Of a stretch of DNA of 64,000 bases, positions 42,490 through 52,816 are shown one piece after another (position 1 is the first letter of the stretch; each line of letters starts with the position of its first letter). The DNA lies in the NCBI RefSeq assembly GCF_035712445.1, contig NZ_DASTAT010000081.1:33556-97555 (forward strand), in the 5' to 3' direction. A model generated the notes under the pieces. The model did no database searches and was not told where the DNA came from. It saw nothing but the letters and a program-made list of their open reading frames with translations. Source of the stretch: Oligoflexus sp. GTDB lineage: Bacteria; Bdellovibrionota_B; Oligoflexia; Oligoflexales; Oligoflexaceae. A program made the position numbers and the translations under genes.

Positions 42490-42590
42490 CGTTGCTGCTC
42501 CATAACATCAAACATCGACCCACGGCGTAACGCGCTTGCTGCTTGGATGCCCGAGGCATAGACTGTACAAAAAAACAGTCATAACAAGCC
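42490..42590 (-). other. Truncated attI1 region with inactive P2
   Basis: Left part of attI1 between intI1 and the ORF-11 start. The P2 boxes TTGTTA (42582-42587, minus strand) and TACAGT (42562-42567) have the 14-base spacing known to be inactive. The simple site with the GTT crossover point is missing, since sul1 codon 2 follows ORF-11 codon 5 at about 42475. The site should therefore no longer accept cassettes. Confidence 0.85.
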
Positions 42591-43604
42591 ATGAAAACCG
42601 CCACTGCGCCGTTACCACCGCTGCGTTCGGTCAAGGTTCTGGACCAGTTGCGTGAGCGCATACGCTACTTGCATTACAGCTTACCAACCGAACAGGCTTA
42701 TGTCCACTGGGTTCGTGCCTTCATCCGTTTCCACGGTGTGCGTCACCCGGCAACCTTGGGCAGCAGCGAAGTCGAGGCATTTCTGTCCTGGCTGGCGAAC
42801 GAGCGCAAGGTTTCGGTCTCCACGCATCGTCAGGCATTGGCGGCCTTGCTGTTCTTCTACGGCAAGGTGCTGTGCACGGATCTGCCCTGGCTTCAGGAGA
42901 TCGGAAGACCTCGGCCGTCGCGGCGCTTGCCGGTGGTGCTGACCCCGGATGAAGTGGTTCGCATCCTCGGTTTTCTGGAAGGCGAGCATCGTTTGTTCGC
43001 CCAGCTTCTGTATGGAACGGGCATGCGGATCAGTGAGGGTTTGCAACTGCGGGTCAAGGATCTGGATTTCGATCACGGCACGATCATCGTGCGGGAGGGC
43101 AAGGGCTCCAAGGATCGGGCCTTGATGTTACCCGAGAGCTTGGCACCCAGCCTGCGCGAGCAGCTGTCGCGTGCACGGGCATGGTGGCTGAAGGACCAGG
43201 CCGAGGGCCGCAGCGGCGTTGCGCTTCCCGACGCCCTTGAGCGGAAGTATCCGCGCGCCGGGCATTCCTGGCCGTGGTTCTGGGTTTTTGCGCAGCACAC
43301 GCATTCGACCGATCCACGGAGCGGTGTCGTGCGTCGCCATCACATGTATGACCAGACCTTTCAGCGCGCCTTCAAACGTGCCGTAGAACAAGCAGGCATC
43401 ACGAAGCCCGCCACACCGCACACCCTCCGCCACTCGTTCGCGACGGCCTTGCTCCGCAGCGGTTACGACATTCGAACCGTGCAGGATCTGCTCGGCCATT
43501 CCGACGTCTCTACGACGATGATTTACACGCATGTGCTGAAAGTTGGCGGTGCCGGAGTGCGCTCACCGCTTGATGCGCTGCCGCCCCTCACTAGTGAGAG
43601 GTAG
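42591..43604 (+). CDS. intI1: Class 1 integron integrase IntI1
   Basis: Tyrosine recombinase that captures gene cassettes at attI1. All 337 residues match the standard IntI1, with [20 protein letters not shown] at the N-terminus, R146 in [34 protein letters not shown] with Y312, and the IntI-specific additional domain around the His-rich [12 protein letters not shown]. Residue 32 is Pro and 39 His, the variant that goes with the extended -10 Pc promoter. Intact, although its attI1 partner site is cut. Confidence 0.97.
   Translation: MKTATAPLPPLRSVKVLDQLRERIRYLHYSLPTEQAYVHWVRAFIRFHGVRHPATLGSSEVEAFLSWLANERKVSVSTHRQALAALLFFYGKVLCTDLPWLQEIGRPRPSRRLPVVLTPDEVVRILGFLEGEHRLFAQLLYGTGMRISEGLQLRVKDLDFDHGTIIVREGKGSKDRALMLPESLAPSLREQLSRARAWWLKDQAEGRSGVALPDALERKYPRAGHSWPWFWVFAQHTHSTDPRSGVVRRHHMYDQTFQRAFKRAVEQAGITKPATPHTLRHSFATALLRSGYDIRTVQDLLGHSDVSTTMIYTHVLKVGGAGVRSPLDALPPLTSER
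42678..42706 (-). promoter_or_regulatory. Integron Pc promoter (PcW with extended -10)
   Basis: On the minus strand TGGACA (42706-42701), 17 bases, TAAGCT (42683-42678), preceded by TGG, giving a TGn extended -10. This is the weak PcW version strengthened by the TGn change. It lies inside intI1 and fires towards sul1, which now starts 189 bases downstream of the -10 with nothing in between. Confidence 0.92.
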
Positions 43605-43781
43605 GGCAGCGCAAGTCAATCCTGGCGGATTCACTACCCCTGCGCGAAGGCCATCGGTGCCGCATCGAACGGCCGGTTGCGGAAAGTCCTCCCTGCGTCC
43701 GCTGATGGCCGGCAGCAGCCCGTCGTTGCCTGATGGATCCAACCCCTCCGCTGCTATAGTGCAGTCGGCTTCTGACGTTCA
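43605..43781 (+). other. Rest of the integron 5'-conserved segment, no gene
   Basis: 177 bases between the intI1 stop and the terminal repeat IRi. Typical 5'-conserved-segment sequence with several GTCGGCTTCTGACGTTCAG-type Tn402 end repeats near 43761-43781. No gene seen. Confidence 0.7.
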
Positions 43782-43806
43782 GTGCAGCCGTCTTCTGAAA
43801 ACGACA
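43782..43806 (-). repeat. IRi terminal repeat of Tn402-type integron
   Basis: 25 bases reading TGTCGTTTTCAGAAGACGGC on the minus strand, the outer end of class 1 integrons. The partner IRt and the tni genes of the integron itself are absent; the right side ends at the other Tni transposon. Confidence 0.93.
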
Positions 43807-43810
43807 AGAA

Positions 43811-43834
43811 AAGCCCGCGATTAAGCGGGTTTTT
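43811..43834 (+). terminator. Hairpin with T tract
   Basis: AAGCCCGC and GCGGGTTT pair around GATTAA, followed by TT and CG. It lies directly after IRi and may belong to the element into which the integron jumped. Confidence 0.65.
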
Positions 43835-43884
43835 CGTTCTCATAAACCTATCTCAAAACCATATTCTCAATTAAACTGATATTT

Positions 43885-44775
43885 ATGAATTTTGAGAAAA
43901 CAGAGGGGCTTATGGAACACTGCGAACTTGAGCAACGGCGTTCGGATGCTGCTGGCCAGGACAAGTGTTATTCCAAAGCGCGGCTTCGTGATGAGTTTCG
44001 GATGAAACCCCGGCCCGGCGCTGTTCCGGTAAAACACTACAAAAATGAGTTCGGCAAGCAATTCGGTATCTATCGTATCTCTGACTGCATTCCAATCCAG
44101 GAACGGCAGGCAGCGCCTTCCAAGAAACAGCTACAGGCGCGGGCAATTCTGGCTGTTAAGGCCAAACTGCGCAGTAAGCTGGCCAAGGCATCAGCGATAG
44201 CCTGTCAATGGCTCGATGATGATCCGCTTGTACTGGACACTGAAACCACCGGCCTCGGTTATGACGCCCAGGTTATTGAAATAGCCATAGCTGACGCCAG
44301 TGGCAAGGTGCTTTTTGACACAAGGATCAAGCCCACCGTGGCCATCGAGGCCGCAGCGCAGGAAGTACATGGCATTAGCCCTGATGCACTTATCAATGCT
44401 CCAAGCTGGCCCGAAGTGGCCAATCGCATCGAGGCTCTTCTATCTGGCCGCACCGTTATTATCTTTAATGCTTCCTTCGACAGCCGCTTGATCGCTCAAA
44501 CCGCCGGGGCTTTCGGATTGGAAACCGGGTGGTGGTCAACTTGTACTACAAGGTGTGCTATGCACTTGGCAGCCTCGGCCTACGGCTCTACCAACCCTTA
44601 CGGATCAATATCACTGGCCGACGCAACATCAGCGGCAGGTGTACCCTGGACAGGTGCCGCACACTCGGCTGCGGCTGATACGCTCGCCACTGTGGAGCTG
44701 GTTAAAAGTATCGCAAGGGTTAAGCCAGCGCTGGATTTGGAGCTGTCTAAATTGCTTGAAGAGAAGGCCGGTTAA
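43885..44775 (+). CDS. DnaQ-like 3'-5' exonuclease
   Basis: A 296-residue DEDD exonuclease of the DNA polymerase III epsilon type. The N-terminal ~110 residues are unfamiliar and basic; the exonuclease core starts at VLDTETTGLGYDAQVIEIAI (Exo I, D and E), continues with IIFNASFDSRLI (Exo II) and AAHSAAADTLATVELV (Exo III, H and D). Its last base is the first base of the following resolvase ATG, so the two are coupled. Such pairs occur in plasmid stability or accessory blocks. The early part may be truncated at the integron junction. Confidence 0.82.
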   Translation: MNFEKTEGLMEHCELEQRRSDAAGQDKCYSKARLRDEFRMKPRPGAVPVKHYKNEFGKQFGIYRISDCIPIQERQAAPSKKQLQARAILAVKAKLRSKLAKASAIACQWLDDDPLVLDTETTGLGYDAQVIEIAIADASGKVLFDTRIKPTVAIEAAAQEVHGISPDALINAPSWPEVANRIEALLSGRTVIIFNASFDSRLIAQTAGAFGLETGWWSTCTTRCAMHLAASAYGSTNPYGSISLADATSAAGVPWTGAAHSAAADTLATVELVKSIARVKPALDLELSKLLEEKAG

Positions 44776-45335
44776 TGCTGATCGGATACGCTCGGGTCTC
44801 CACCGCCGACCAAGATTTAACGCTCCAGCTTGACGCCCTGACGGCGGCTGGCTGCGACAAGATATTCACTGACAAGGCCAGCGGCACCAAGGCCAACCGT
44901 GACGGCCTAGCCGAAGCCTTGGCCTACGCCCGGCAGGGTGACTGTCTGGTGGTGTGGAAACTAGACCGGCTTGGCCGCTCAATGAAGGGGCTGGTAGATC
45001 TTGCTGCGGATCTCGAAAGCCGGAAAGTGGATCTCCGATCGCTGACGGATGGGATAGATACCAAGACTGCCGCCGGTCGCTTCTTTTTCCATGTCATGGC
45101 TGCCCTGGCTGTAATGGAACGTGAACTGATCTTGGAACGCACGAAAGCGGGTCTGGATGCTGCCAAACGGGCTGGCCGTGTCGGCGGCCGCCGCCGGGCA
45201 ATGACACCGGCAAAGATGGATGCCGCTCGGAAACTGCTGGAAGGCGGAACACCGCCAAAGGACGTGGCCACCTCCATTGGGGTTTCTGTGGCCACTCTCT
45301 ATCGCTACTTCCCTGCCTCGGATCGGGAAACCTGA
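44775..45335 (+). CDS. Serine resolvase/invertase
   Basis: Small serine recombinase of 186 residues with the catalytic Ser 9 in MLIGYARVSTADQ, the conserved WKLDRLGRS, the E-helix region FFFHVMAALAVMERELILERT and a C-terminal HTH (PPKDVATSIGVSVATLYRYF). It resolves dimers or cointegrates at a res/par site. It overlaps the exonuclease gene by one base. GC is higher than in the second resolvase at 46,411, so it came with the plasmid-derived segment and not with tnpA. Confidence 0.9.
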   Translation: MLIGYARVSTADQDLTLQLDALTAAGCDKIFTDKASGTKANRDGLAEALAYARQGDCLVVWKLDRLGRSMKGLVDLAADLESRKVDLRSLTDGIDTKTAAGRFFFHVMAALAVMERELILERTKAGLDAAKRAGRVGGRRRAMTPAKMDAARKLLEGGTPPKDVATSIGVSVATLYRYFPASDRET

Positions 45336-45345
45336 GAAGCAAAAA

Positions 45346-45364
45346 GCCGGGGTCTAGCCCCGGC
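45346..45364. terminator. Bidirectional hairpin terminator
   Basis: GCCGGGG (45346-45352) and CCCCGGC (45358-45364) around TCTAG, with an A run before it on the plus strand, which serves as T run for the minus-strand primase. It lies between convergent genes. Confidence 0.75.
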
Positions 45365-45386
45365 CATTTACTGCTGATCCTCCTGG

Positions 45387-46410
45387 TTATCCGACTCTCA
45401 CGCCGCGCCGTTGCTTCTGTTCTTTCTGCTGCTCCTGCGTCTGAACCTTCCGCTGCTGATCTTGCTGCGCTTTGCTTACTGCCGCCACGACTTGCCGCTT
45501 CACGCCCTCCCGGCCCAGCTCGCTTTTCTGCGCCAAATCATTGAAGTCTGTATGTCGCTTCATCGTGGATAACGCCTCTACCTGCTCACTGCTCAACAGT
45601 GCAGCTTTCAGCTTGGAAGCCTCATCATCACCCAGTTTCAGCTTGCCTTCCGCTGCATCTTCCAGCCGCTGGCTCGCTCTCAAATGAGCCTTGTAGGCAT
45701 CCGGTGTGATAGGTGGCAAGTCACTCGGATAAGTGTTTTCGGACGGTGCAAAAACCGGAAAAATAGCCTTTCCGCCTACAGCCTGCGCCGCCGCTTCGGC
45801 TTTCTCTCGCCCTGGGTTGTTGCCGTGCGTCATAACCAAATGACGGTCATCGTCACCGGCGACGATAACGGGCTTGTCGGGGTACTTTTCATGCAGCGCC
45901 TTAGCTACATTCTCAAGATTACCGCTATCAAATGATGCAACCGTGGCATGGCCAACAGCTTCGGCAAGCTGTGCTGCCGTCGCATAGCCTTCTGCGATTA
46001 CCAACGCCGGTGCCGCTGCCAAAGCATCCATGCCGCCGACCGGATGAAAGCACCCCTCCTTCTTGCTGTTTTTGGCAAAACGCTTAGTGCCATCTTCCTG
46101 AATGTATTGCATCGTCCATTGCTTGCCATCAGTATCGAATGCTGGAATAAAGGTTTTCTGGCCCTCCTGGTCGGTCATCACTCCGGCCTTTGGCTGAACG
46201 CCCTTCGCTGCCAAATATGGGGTAGGTTGCTCGATGGGAACCAAGGCGCTCATTTGATTGGTAACACGCTGCGCGGTGGCTTCCTGTTGTTTGGCTTGCT
46301 CTGCTGCCCGCTCGGCCAACTTGGTTGCAGCCTCGGCCTGCATCTTGGCGCGTTCCTCGTCACTCAAGGCATAGCCCTTACTTATGTCATCATTTGGAGA
46401 AGATGCCATC

Positions 46411-46412
<2 letters not shown>
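45387..46412 (-). pseudogene. Plasmid primase (TraC-like) fragment with Toprim domain
   Basis: An open frame of 341 codons that encodes the C-terminal part of a conjugative-plasmid DNA primase. After a Gln/Ala-rich helical segment it has the Toprim core ALVIAEGYATAAQLAEA (E), VASFDSGNLENVAKAL and VIVAGDDDRH (DxD). The N-terminal catalytic/Zn region of full TraC-type primases is absent, because the frame begins exactly where the resolvase gene starts on the other strand (46411). The C-terminus is a Gln-rich tail. Most likely a truncated relic of the donor plasmid. Confidence 0.78.
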
Positions 46413-48712
<2,300 letters not shown>

Positions 48713-48754
48713 TCAATATTCTGTAAAAGAAATTTTGAAATATTCGATAACGGT

Positions 48755-49027
48755 CTACGGCTTGACTGTTGAAGGGTAGCCGGCGTTCTCCGTTGCTTTG
48801 GTTAACTTTTCTGCGTTGGTTTTTGTATCATCGAAGATGACGACGGCTTCACGTTTTTCGAAACTTACCTCTGCCTTGCCTACACCATCGACTTTGGTAA
48901 GGGCCTTCTTGATCGTTATTATGCAGGCGGAGCATGTCATGCCTGGCACAGATAACGTTATGGTCTGTGGGGCAGCCCAGATCGGAGAAGCGATGACGAG
49001 AGTCAAGAATGCAAGTAACGTTTTCAT
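48755..49027 (-). CDS. merP: Periplasmic mercury-binding protein MerP
   Basis: Periplasmic Hg(II) carrier of 90 residues. The ATG at 49027 opens a signal peptide (MKTLLAFLTLVIASPIWAA), followed by one HMA domain with GMTCSACIITIKKAL, whose two Cys bind Hg. The longer frame to 49102 runs into merT and is rejected. It follows merT by 13 bases. Confidence 0.95.
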   Translation of the reverse strand: MKTLLAFLTLVIASPIWAAPQTITLSVPGMTCSACIITIKKALTKVDGVGKAEVSFEKREAVVIFDDTKTNAEKLTKATENAGYPSTVKP

Positions 49028-49040
49028 AGAGACTCCTGAA

Positions 49041-49391
49041 TCAATAGAAGATCGGTAAAACATAGGGAAATCCGAGTGCGACCGCAACCAATGCAGCCAC
49101 AATCCAAAAGATCACCTTGTAAGTTTTTTGCACCGAAGGGACTGCACAGACCTCTCCGGGCTTGCACTCCGGTCTTGGTCTATAGATGCGTTTCCATGCA
49201 AGCAGCAGGGCTATGATTGCTGCAACAATGAATAACGGGCGATAGGGCTCAAGGACTGTCAGGTTTCCAATCCAGGCACCGCTAAAACCCAAAGTTACCA
49301 GCACGAGAGGTCCCAGGCAGCAGCTGGATGCAAGAAGCGCTGCGATCCCTCCGGCAAAAAGCGCGCCACGGGTATTGGGATTCCTGGACAT
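49041..49391 (-). CDS. merT: Mercuric ion transporter MerT
   Basis: Inner-membrane protein of 116 residues that takes Hg(II) from MerP and passes it to MerA. Three transmembrane helices; the Cys pair in helix 1 (ASSCCLGPLVLV) and the cytoplasmic loop pair (PECKPGEVCAVP) are both present. Lies between merR and merP in the same direction. Confidence 0.95.
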   Translation of the reverse strand: MSRNPNTRGALFAGGIAALLASSCCLGPLVLVTLGFSGAWIGNLTVLEPYRPLFIVAAIIALLLAWKRIYRPRPECKPGEVCAVPSVQKTYKVIFWIVAALVAVALGFPYVLPIFY

Positions 49392-49444
49392 GGTGATCTC
49401 CTTTCAATTTTTGCATGAACGGTATTTCAAGAGCCATGCAGGTA

Positions 49445-49858
49445 TCAGGCTTTATCCTGTTCAAGCGCTTCGATAATCGGGCAGCTGGACGACGGAATCT
49501 CTCTGCTGCAAGTCAAAACCAGCTTTTCAAGTGCCGTTCTGATGGCTATGAGATCTGAAATTTTTTTCGAAACCTCTTCAACCTTGGCCTCGGCTCTGGA
49601 TTTGACCGAAGCACATTTTGCTTTGGAGCCTGCTCTCAGATTGAGAAGGTCCTTAATTTCTTTCAGAGAAAATCCGAGATTCTTGGCACGAAGGATAAAG
49701 GTCAGTTTCGTTACATTTACAGGATCATATTTTCTATAGCCGCTTCCCGGTTTATAGGATGGCCTCTCGATGAGTCCCTTGCTTTCATAAAACCGGATGG
49801 TTTCAACTCCTACTCCTGATACCTTCGCCAAAGTGCCTATGGTCATGGGCTCCATCAT
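49445..49858 (-). CDS. merR: Mercury-responsive regulator MerR
   Basis: MerR-family activator/repressor of 137 residues. HTH at the N-terminus (TIGTLAKVSGVGVETIRFYE), dimer helix, and the three Hg-binding Cys in KAKCASVK (81), LVLTCSRE (116) and SSSCPIIE (125). Unlike Tn21-type operons it is transcribed in the same direction as merTPA and lies first, so it is autoregulated with them from the one promoter upstream. Confidence 0.93.
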   Translation of the reverse strand: MMEPMTIGTLAKVSGVGVETIRFYESKGLIERPSYKPGSGYRKYDPVNVTKLTFILRAKNLGFSLKEIKDLLNLRAGSKAKCASVKSRAEAKVEEVSKKISDLIAIRTALEKLVLTCSREIPSSSCPIIEALEQDKA

Positions 49859-49878
49859 ATCCCTTCCCCCTGCAAAAG

Positions 49879-49910
49879 ACTTTACGGTCCGTACTATACT
49901 ACGGACTCAA
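49879..49910 (-). promoter_or_regulatory. MerR-controlled promoter/operator
   Basis: Minus strand: TTGAGT (49910-49905), 20-base spacer, TAAAGT (49884-49879). The spacer holds the perfect dyad GTCCGTA-GTATAG-TACGGAC (49887-49906). The long spacer with a central dyad is the hallmark of MerR-type promoters; it drives merRTPA. The 242 bases from here to the right inverted repeat hold no convincing gene. Confidence 0.9.
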
Positions 49911-50152
49911 GAGGAAAAATTTAACATATTGTTATCAAAGATTTTTATTGTCGCTAAAGAGGGATTTGCTTGTGGATAGATGTCATGGCGAGATGTCACT
50001 TTGTACAACGTGGAATGTTACCAATGTTGACCACATCAAGGAGTTCTTAGTGGGCGTGCTTTTGAAGGTGATACGGCGGATTTTTCCAAAATCCTGCCGG
50101 TTATACCTCAATGGCTTGATTGGGACAGGACATAGAACACCTGAACTGCAAG

Positions 50153-50200
50153 GCTCACAGAGGAAATGGTGGGTTTTTTAAGCAATCCTTACCATCCCCC
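50153..50200 (-). repeat. Right terminal inverted repeat of Tn3-family transposon
   Basis: Perfect 48-base complement of 21916-21963, outer end CCCCC at 50200, followed by the target duplicate CGATA at 50201-50205. Confidence 0.95.
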
Positions 50201-50258
50201 CGATAACTGCCAGAGCTGCGGGGACACTAAACAAGGCAAGGCCTGAACCGACAGACAT
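50201..50258 (-). pseudogene. 5' half of small membrane-protein gene split by the transposon
   Basis: ATG at 50258 with TAGGAGA five bases upstream; the first 19 codons (MSVGSGLALFSVPAALAVI) run into the transposon. The gene continues at 21910 on the far side. See 21798-21915 for the joined product. The start of the next gene's 3' end is at 50315; the bases between hold no gene. Confidence 0.85.
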
Positions 50259-50314
50259 CCAAATCTCCTAAAAGTAGCCTCCTGGGGGAGTCTGTCCCCC
50301 AGATCAACCATAAT

Positions 50315-51328
50315 CTATTGGTTGGCATCGTCCCGCTGTGTGAGTCCAAGTTCAATAGCGAGTCTCGACGCAAGATCAGTATCAGACTTGAGTACGGCTT
50401 CAGAAGAAACAGGATTTTTCAGGCTGAATGTTACAATCAGGCACTTTGCACCATCCTCAGTCTTGAATATGCCCTTTGTGGCCCAGCTATACCCGCCTTC
50501 CATGGACTCAACGCCCGACTTTTCCTTGCCAATCAAACCTTTTTTGACCTCAGAATCTTTCATCGACGTGTCGTTCCACGCATCCTGAAAGATCGTTTTT
50601 TGGCAGTCGCCAGACCTGGCTTCACTTTGAAGGACATTCTGCTGAGCGTCTTTCGTAAAGACCACTGATTCAGAGCTTCCGGAAGTGATTCCGTCAGCAT
50701 CCGTAACCAGGGTCATGCCTGCCCCGACCGACGTGAAAAGGAAAGGGCTGATTCGCTGATAGCCTGGTCGGAGGAAATAGAATCTATTGAACTTCATGCC
50801 ATCGGCGACGAGTTCAAAGTAGCGCAAAAGATCACTATTCTCAGGGACGGCAGCGAAGGATTTATCTGCTGGATGAATCATCAGCTCGATACAGTTTGCA
50901 CCAAACCTGGCGGTGGCAGTAAAGCCCTCGAACGTGCTGTCAACGTTTCTCAGGAACCAATTCGCACCGCTGTCGGTCTTTCCACCAATTTCTCCAGAAG
51001 CTGGTTCAGACTTATAGTTCTGGCATTGATCGGAGATTAACTGGACCAAAAAATCGGCTTTATTACCGCCGTTCGCAGAAACAGCTGATATTGGGATAAG
51101 GTCAGTTACAACGGTCTTGCCTAATGTATCGCTGCTCCAGCGATATTCAGCTTTTCTGTCTGTGGCAGGCAGAATGAGTTCCCAGCCGGCGACTGAAACA
51201 TAACTGCCATCCAGCACCTGTGGATAGACCAGACTGATTGGGTTAGTCGATTTGTTGTCATTGTCGCTCTTGTCTTTGCCACACGCGGTCAAGGCAATTG
51301 CGCAAGCGATGGCAATTTTGAACTTCAT
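50315..51328 (-). CDS. Lipoprotein of unknown function
   Basis: A 337-residue lipoprotein from the ATG at 51328 (MKFKIAIACAIALTAC, lipobox ALTAC, then an Asp/Asn/Lys-rich spacer). The remainder is beta-rich with six mature Cys. The last ~110 residues, with GDCQKTIFQ, GIFKTEDGAKCLIVTF and DTDLASRLAIELG, have the same plan as the end of the protein at 53723-55396 (EYDCVKAANI, AAFRNQAAGKCLFVSM, FRTFVRRVLE), so the two may share a C-terminal domain. A frame extending to 51547 has no signal and is rejected. No known family. Confidence 0.7.
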   Translation of the reverse strand: MKFKIAIACAIALTACGKDKSDNDNKSTNPISLVYPQVLDGSYVSVAGWELILPATDRKAEYRWSSDTLGKTVVTDLIPISAVSANGGNKADFLVQLISDQCQNYKSEPASGEIGGKTDSGANWFLRNVDSTFEGFTATARFGANCIELMIHPADKSFAAVPENSDLLRYFELVADGMKFNRFYFLRPGYQRISPFLFTSVGAGMTLVTDADGITSGSSESVVFTKDAQQNVLQSEARSGDCQKTIFQDAWNDTSMKDSEVKKGLIGKEKSGVESMEGGYSWATKGIFKTEDGAKCLIVTFSLKNPVSSEAVLKSDTDLASRLAIELGLTQRDDANQ

Positions 51329-51341
51329 TGAAATCCCTCTC

Positions 51342-51926
51342 TTAAAAATTATCGCAGTCGGGGTCGCCATCGAAGTTCGAGGTCCCCGTATATTCGCACG
51401 TAAATCGAATGGTCTGTGCCTGCCATGTCCTGGTGCAGGCTGCCTGACAGGCATTTCGGTCATATCCGGGACTAAAAACGTCAATGGCCGGGCAGGTGCT
51501 GTCATATATCTCATATACTCCACCGTCGCAGGAGTCGCCCGTACCAAGATTCGCGCCGGTAACCAAAAAAGAGTATCCTACTGGAACGACGTTTGTATCC
51601 TTTTGTCGCCCATGCCGTGGTCCGTTGGATGCACCGGGGCGACAGTATTTGCAGGTCAGCCTCTTTCTATCCCAGTCCGAAGCGTTTAGGTAACCTCCTT
51701 TCGTGAACTGGCCGAATGAGAACCAAAACGCCTGCCCACTGCCGTTCTTGGGATGGGCGCAAAATTCGGGGGCAGCCTTGATATAGTCCACTGTTTCGCA
51801 GCCGGCAAAGCTGACATCACCGACGACATTTATGCCCGGTGGATAGACCAATAGATTCCCTGCCGCAGTGGAACTCTGCATGTAAACGCTTGCACAAAAT
51901 AGCAGTCCGAAAAGCCTTTTCGACAT
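51342..51926 (-). CDS. Exported Cys-rich protein
   Basis: A 194-residue protein with a signal peptide (MSKRLFGLLFCASVYMQSSTA) and about twelve mature Cys (CETVDY, EFCAHPK, LTCKYCRP, DSCDGG, STCPA, NACQAACTR, RFTCEY, DCDNF), suggesting a disulfide-bonded extracellular or periplasmic domain. Gly, Asn and Asp are frequent. No family recognised. It precedes the lipoprotein gene by 13 bases in the same direction and is probably in the same operon as the Hint and MACPF-like proteins. Confidence 0.68.
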   Translation of the reverse strand: MSKRLFGLLFCASVYMQSSTAAGNLLVYPPGINVVGDVSFAGCETVDYIKAAPEFCAHPKNGSGQAFWFSFGQFTKGGYLNASDWDRKRLTCKYCRPGASNGPRHGRQKDTNVVPVGYSFLVTGANLGTGDSCDGGVYEIYDSTCPAIDVFSPGYDRNACQAACTRTWQAQTIRFTCEYTGTSNFDGDPDCDNF

Positions 51927-52007
51927 ATGTTTTGTCCCTTGTGTTCGGCTTCCGGCGCACCGGAGCCGCGTATAGCAATAATTTCGGAAAATGTCTTCTG
52001 GAATTGG

Positions 52008-52751
52008 TTACATGAGTCTACCCAGCTTCTGGGAGATCTCTTCCCTGGTCCTGCCGGCCAGGATGAGGCCGGTTTTGTAGAAATACAGGTATGGTTCGCG
52101 CCTGCTTTTCTCGACACTCGTGGAAATGAATTCAGCTGCCGCGTCGGGGCGGAATCGTGCGAATTGCTCGAAAACCTGCATGGTGATGTTTGACTGTGAT
52201 TTTGTCTGTTCAGATGCAGATGGCGAGAAGTCCACAGGACGTGTGGCAATGTCTTCGATGATTTCAAGAGCCAAAGGCCAGTCGCTGGCATTTTTGGCAA
52301 AGTAGGCCAGGGTGTCAACGAGTGAAATAACGGTATCGGCCCCGTCTTTACTCCTGGCAAGATCAGCGCTCTCAAAGACAATTACCCGCCCTGCATGCGC
52401 CAGGAGCCGGTCCTGATATTTATAGACCAATCCGCGGAACTCATTGGCCTTGTCGGCGTCCATCTTCCCCGCAATAAAATATTTCCTGATCTGCTCCACT
52501 ACAAGGTCAGCTTCACCTCTCTCGCCTGAATCCAGCGGCTTGTAGGAAGTCAGCCAGCTTTCAGACAAGCCATGCTCCGGCAATGGACCGTTGGCTGGCA
52601 AAGCTTGCGACTCTGCGTGGTGGGCCTTTTCAGGGGGATTCGGGGCGATAGCGGTCATGACAGGTGTGGGAACAGGCTGGCGATAATGGATCGTAGCGAC
52701 AGTAATGAGAGCAGCAATGATGGCTGTTACGACAATGCTACTTTTTTTCAT
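52008..52751 (-). CDS. Membrane-anchored periplasmic helical protein
   Basis: A 247-residue protein from the ATG at 52751. An uncleaved N-terminal anchor or signal (IVVTAIIAALITVATIHY) is followed by a Pro-rich spacer (RQPVPTPVMTAIAPNPPEK) and a helical domain of about 170 residues (DLVVEQIRKYFIAG; TVISLVDTLAYFAKNASDWPLALEIIEDIA). It could be an adaptor in a cell-envelope complex. No family recognised. It lies between the Cys-rich and Hint proteins in the same direction. Confidence 0.65.
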   Translation of the reverse strand: MKKSSIVVTAIIAALITVATIHYRQPVPTPVMTAIAPNPPEKAHHAESQALPANGPLPEHGLSESWLTSYKPLDSGERGEADLVVEQIRKYFIAGKMDADKANEFRGLVYKYQDRLLAHAGRVIVFESADLARSKDGADTVISLVDTLAYFAKNASDWPLALEIIEDIATRPVDFSPSASEQTKSQSNITMQVFEQFARFRPDAAAEFISTSVEKSRREPYLYFYKTGLILAGRTREEISQKLGRLM

Positions 52752-52816
52752 CACTTTTCTCCTCAAATTGCAGCGGGGATTTCTCCCCGCCGCCAACTGG
52801 TGGGGATTGAAACTGA

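Noticed and set aside
49948-50181. 77-codon frame reaching into the right inverted repeat
   Set aside because: It ends within the repeat, has no recognisable features and a poor start context.
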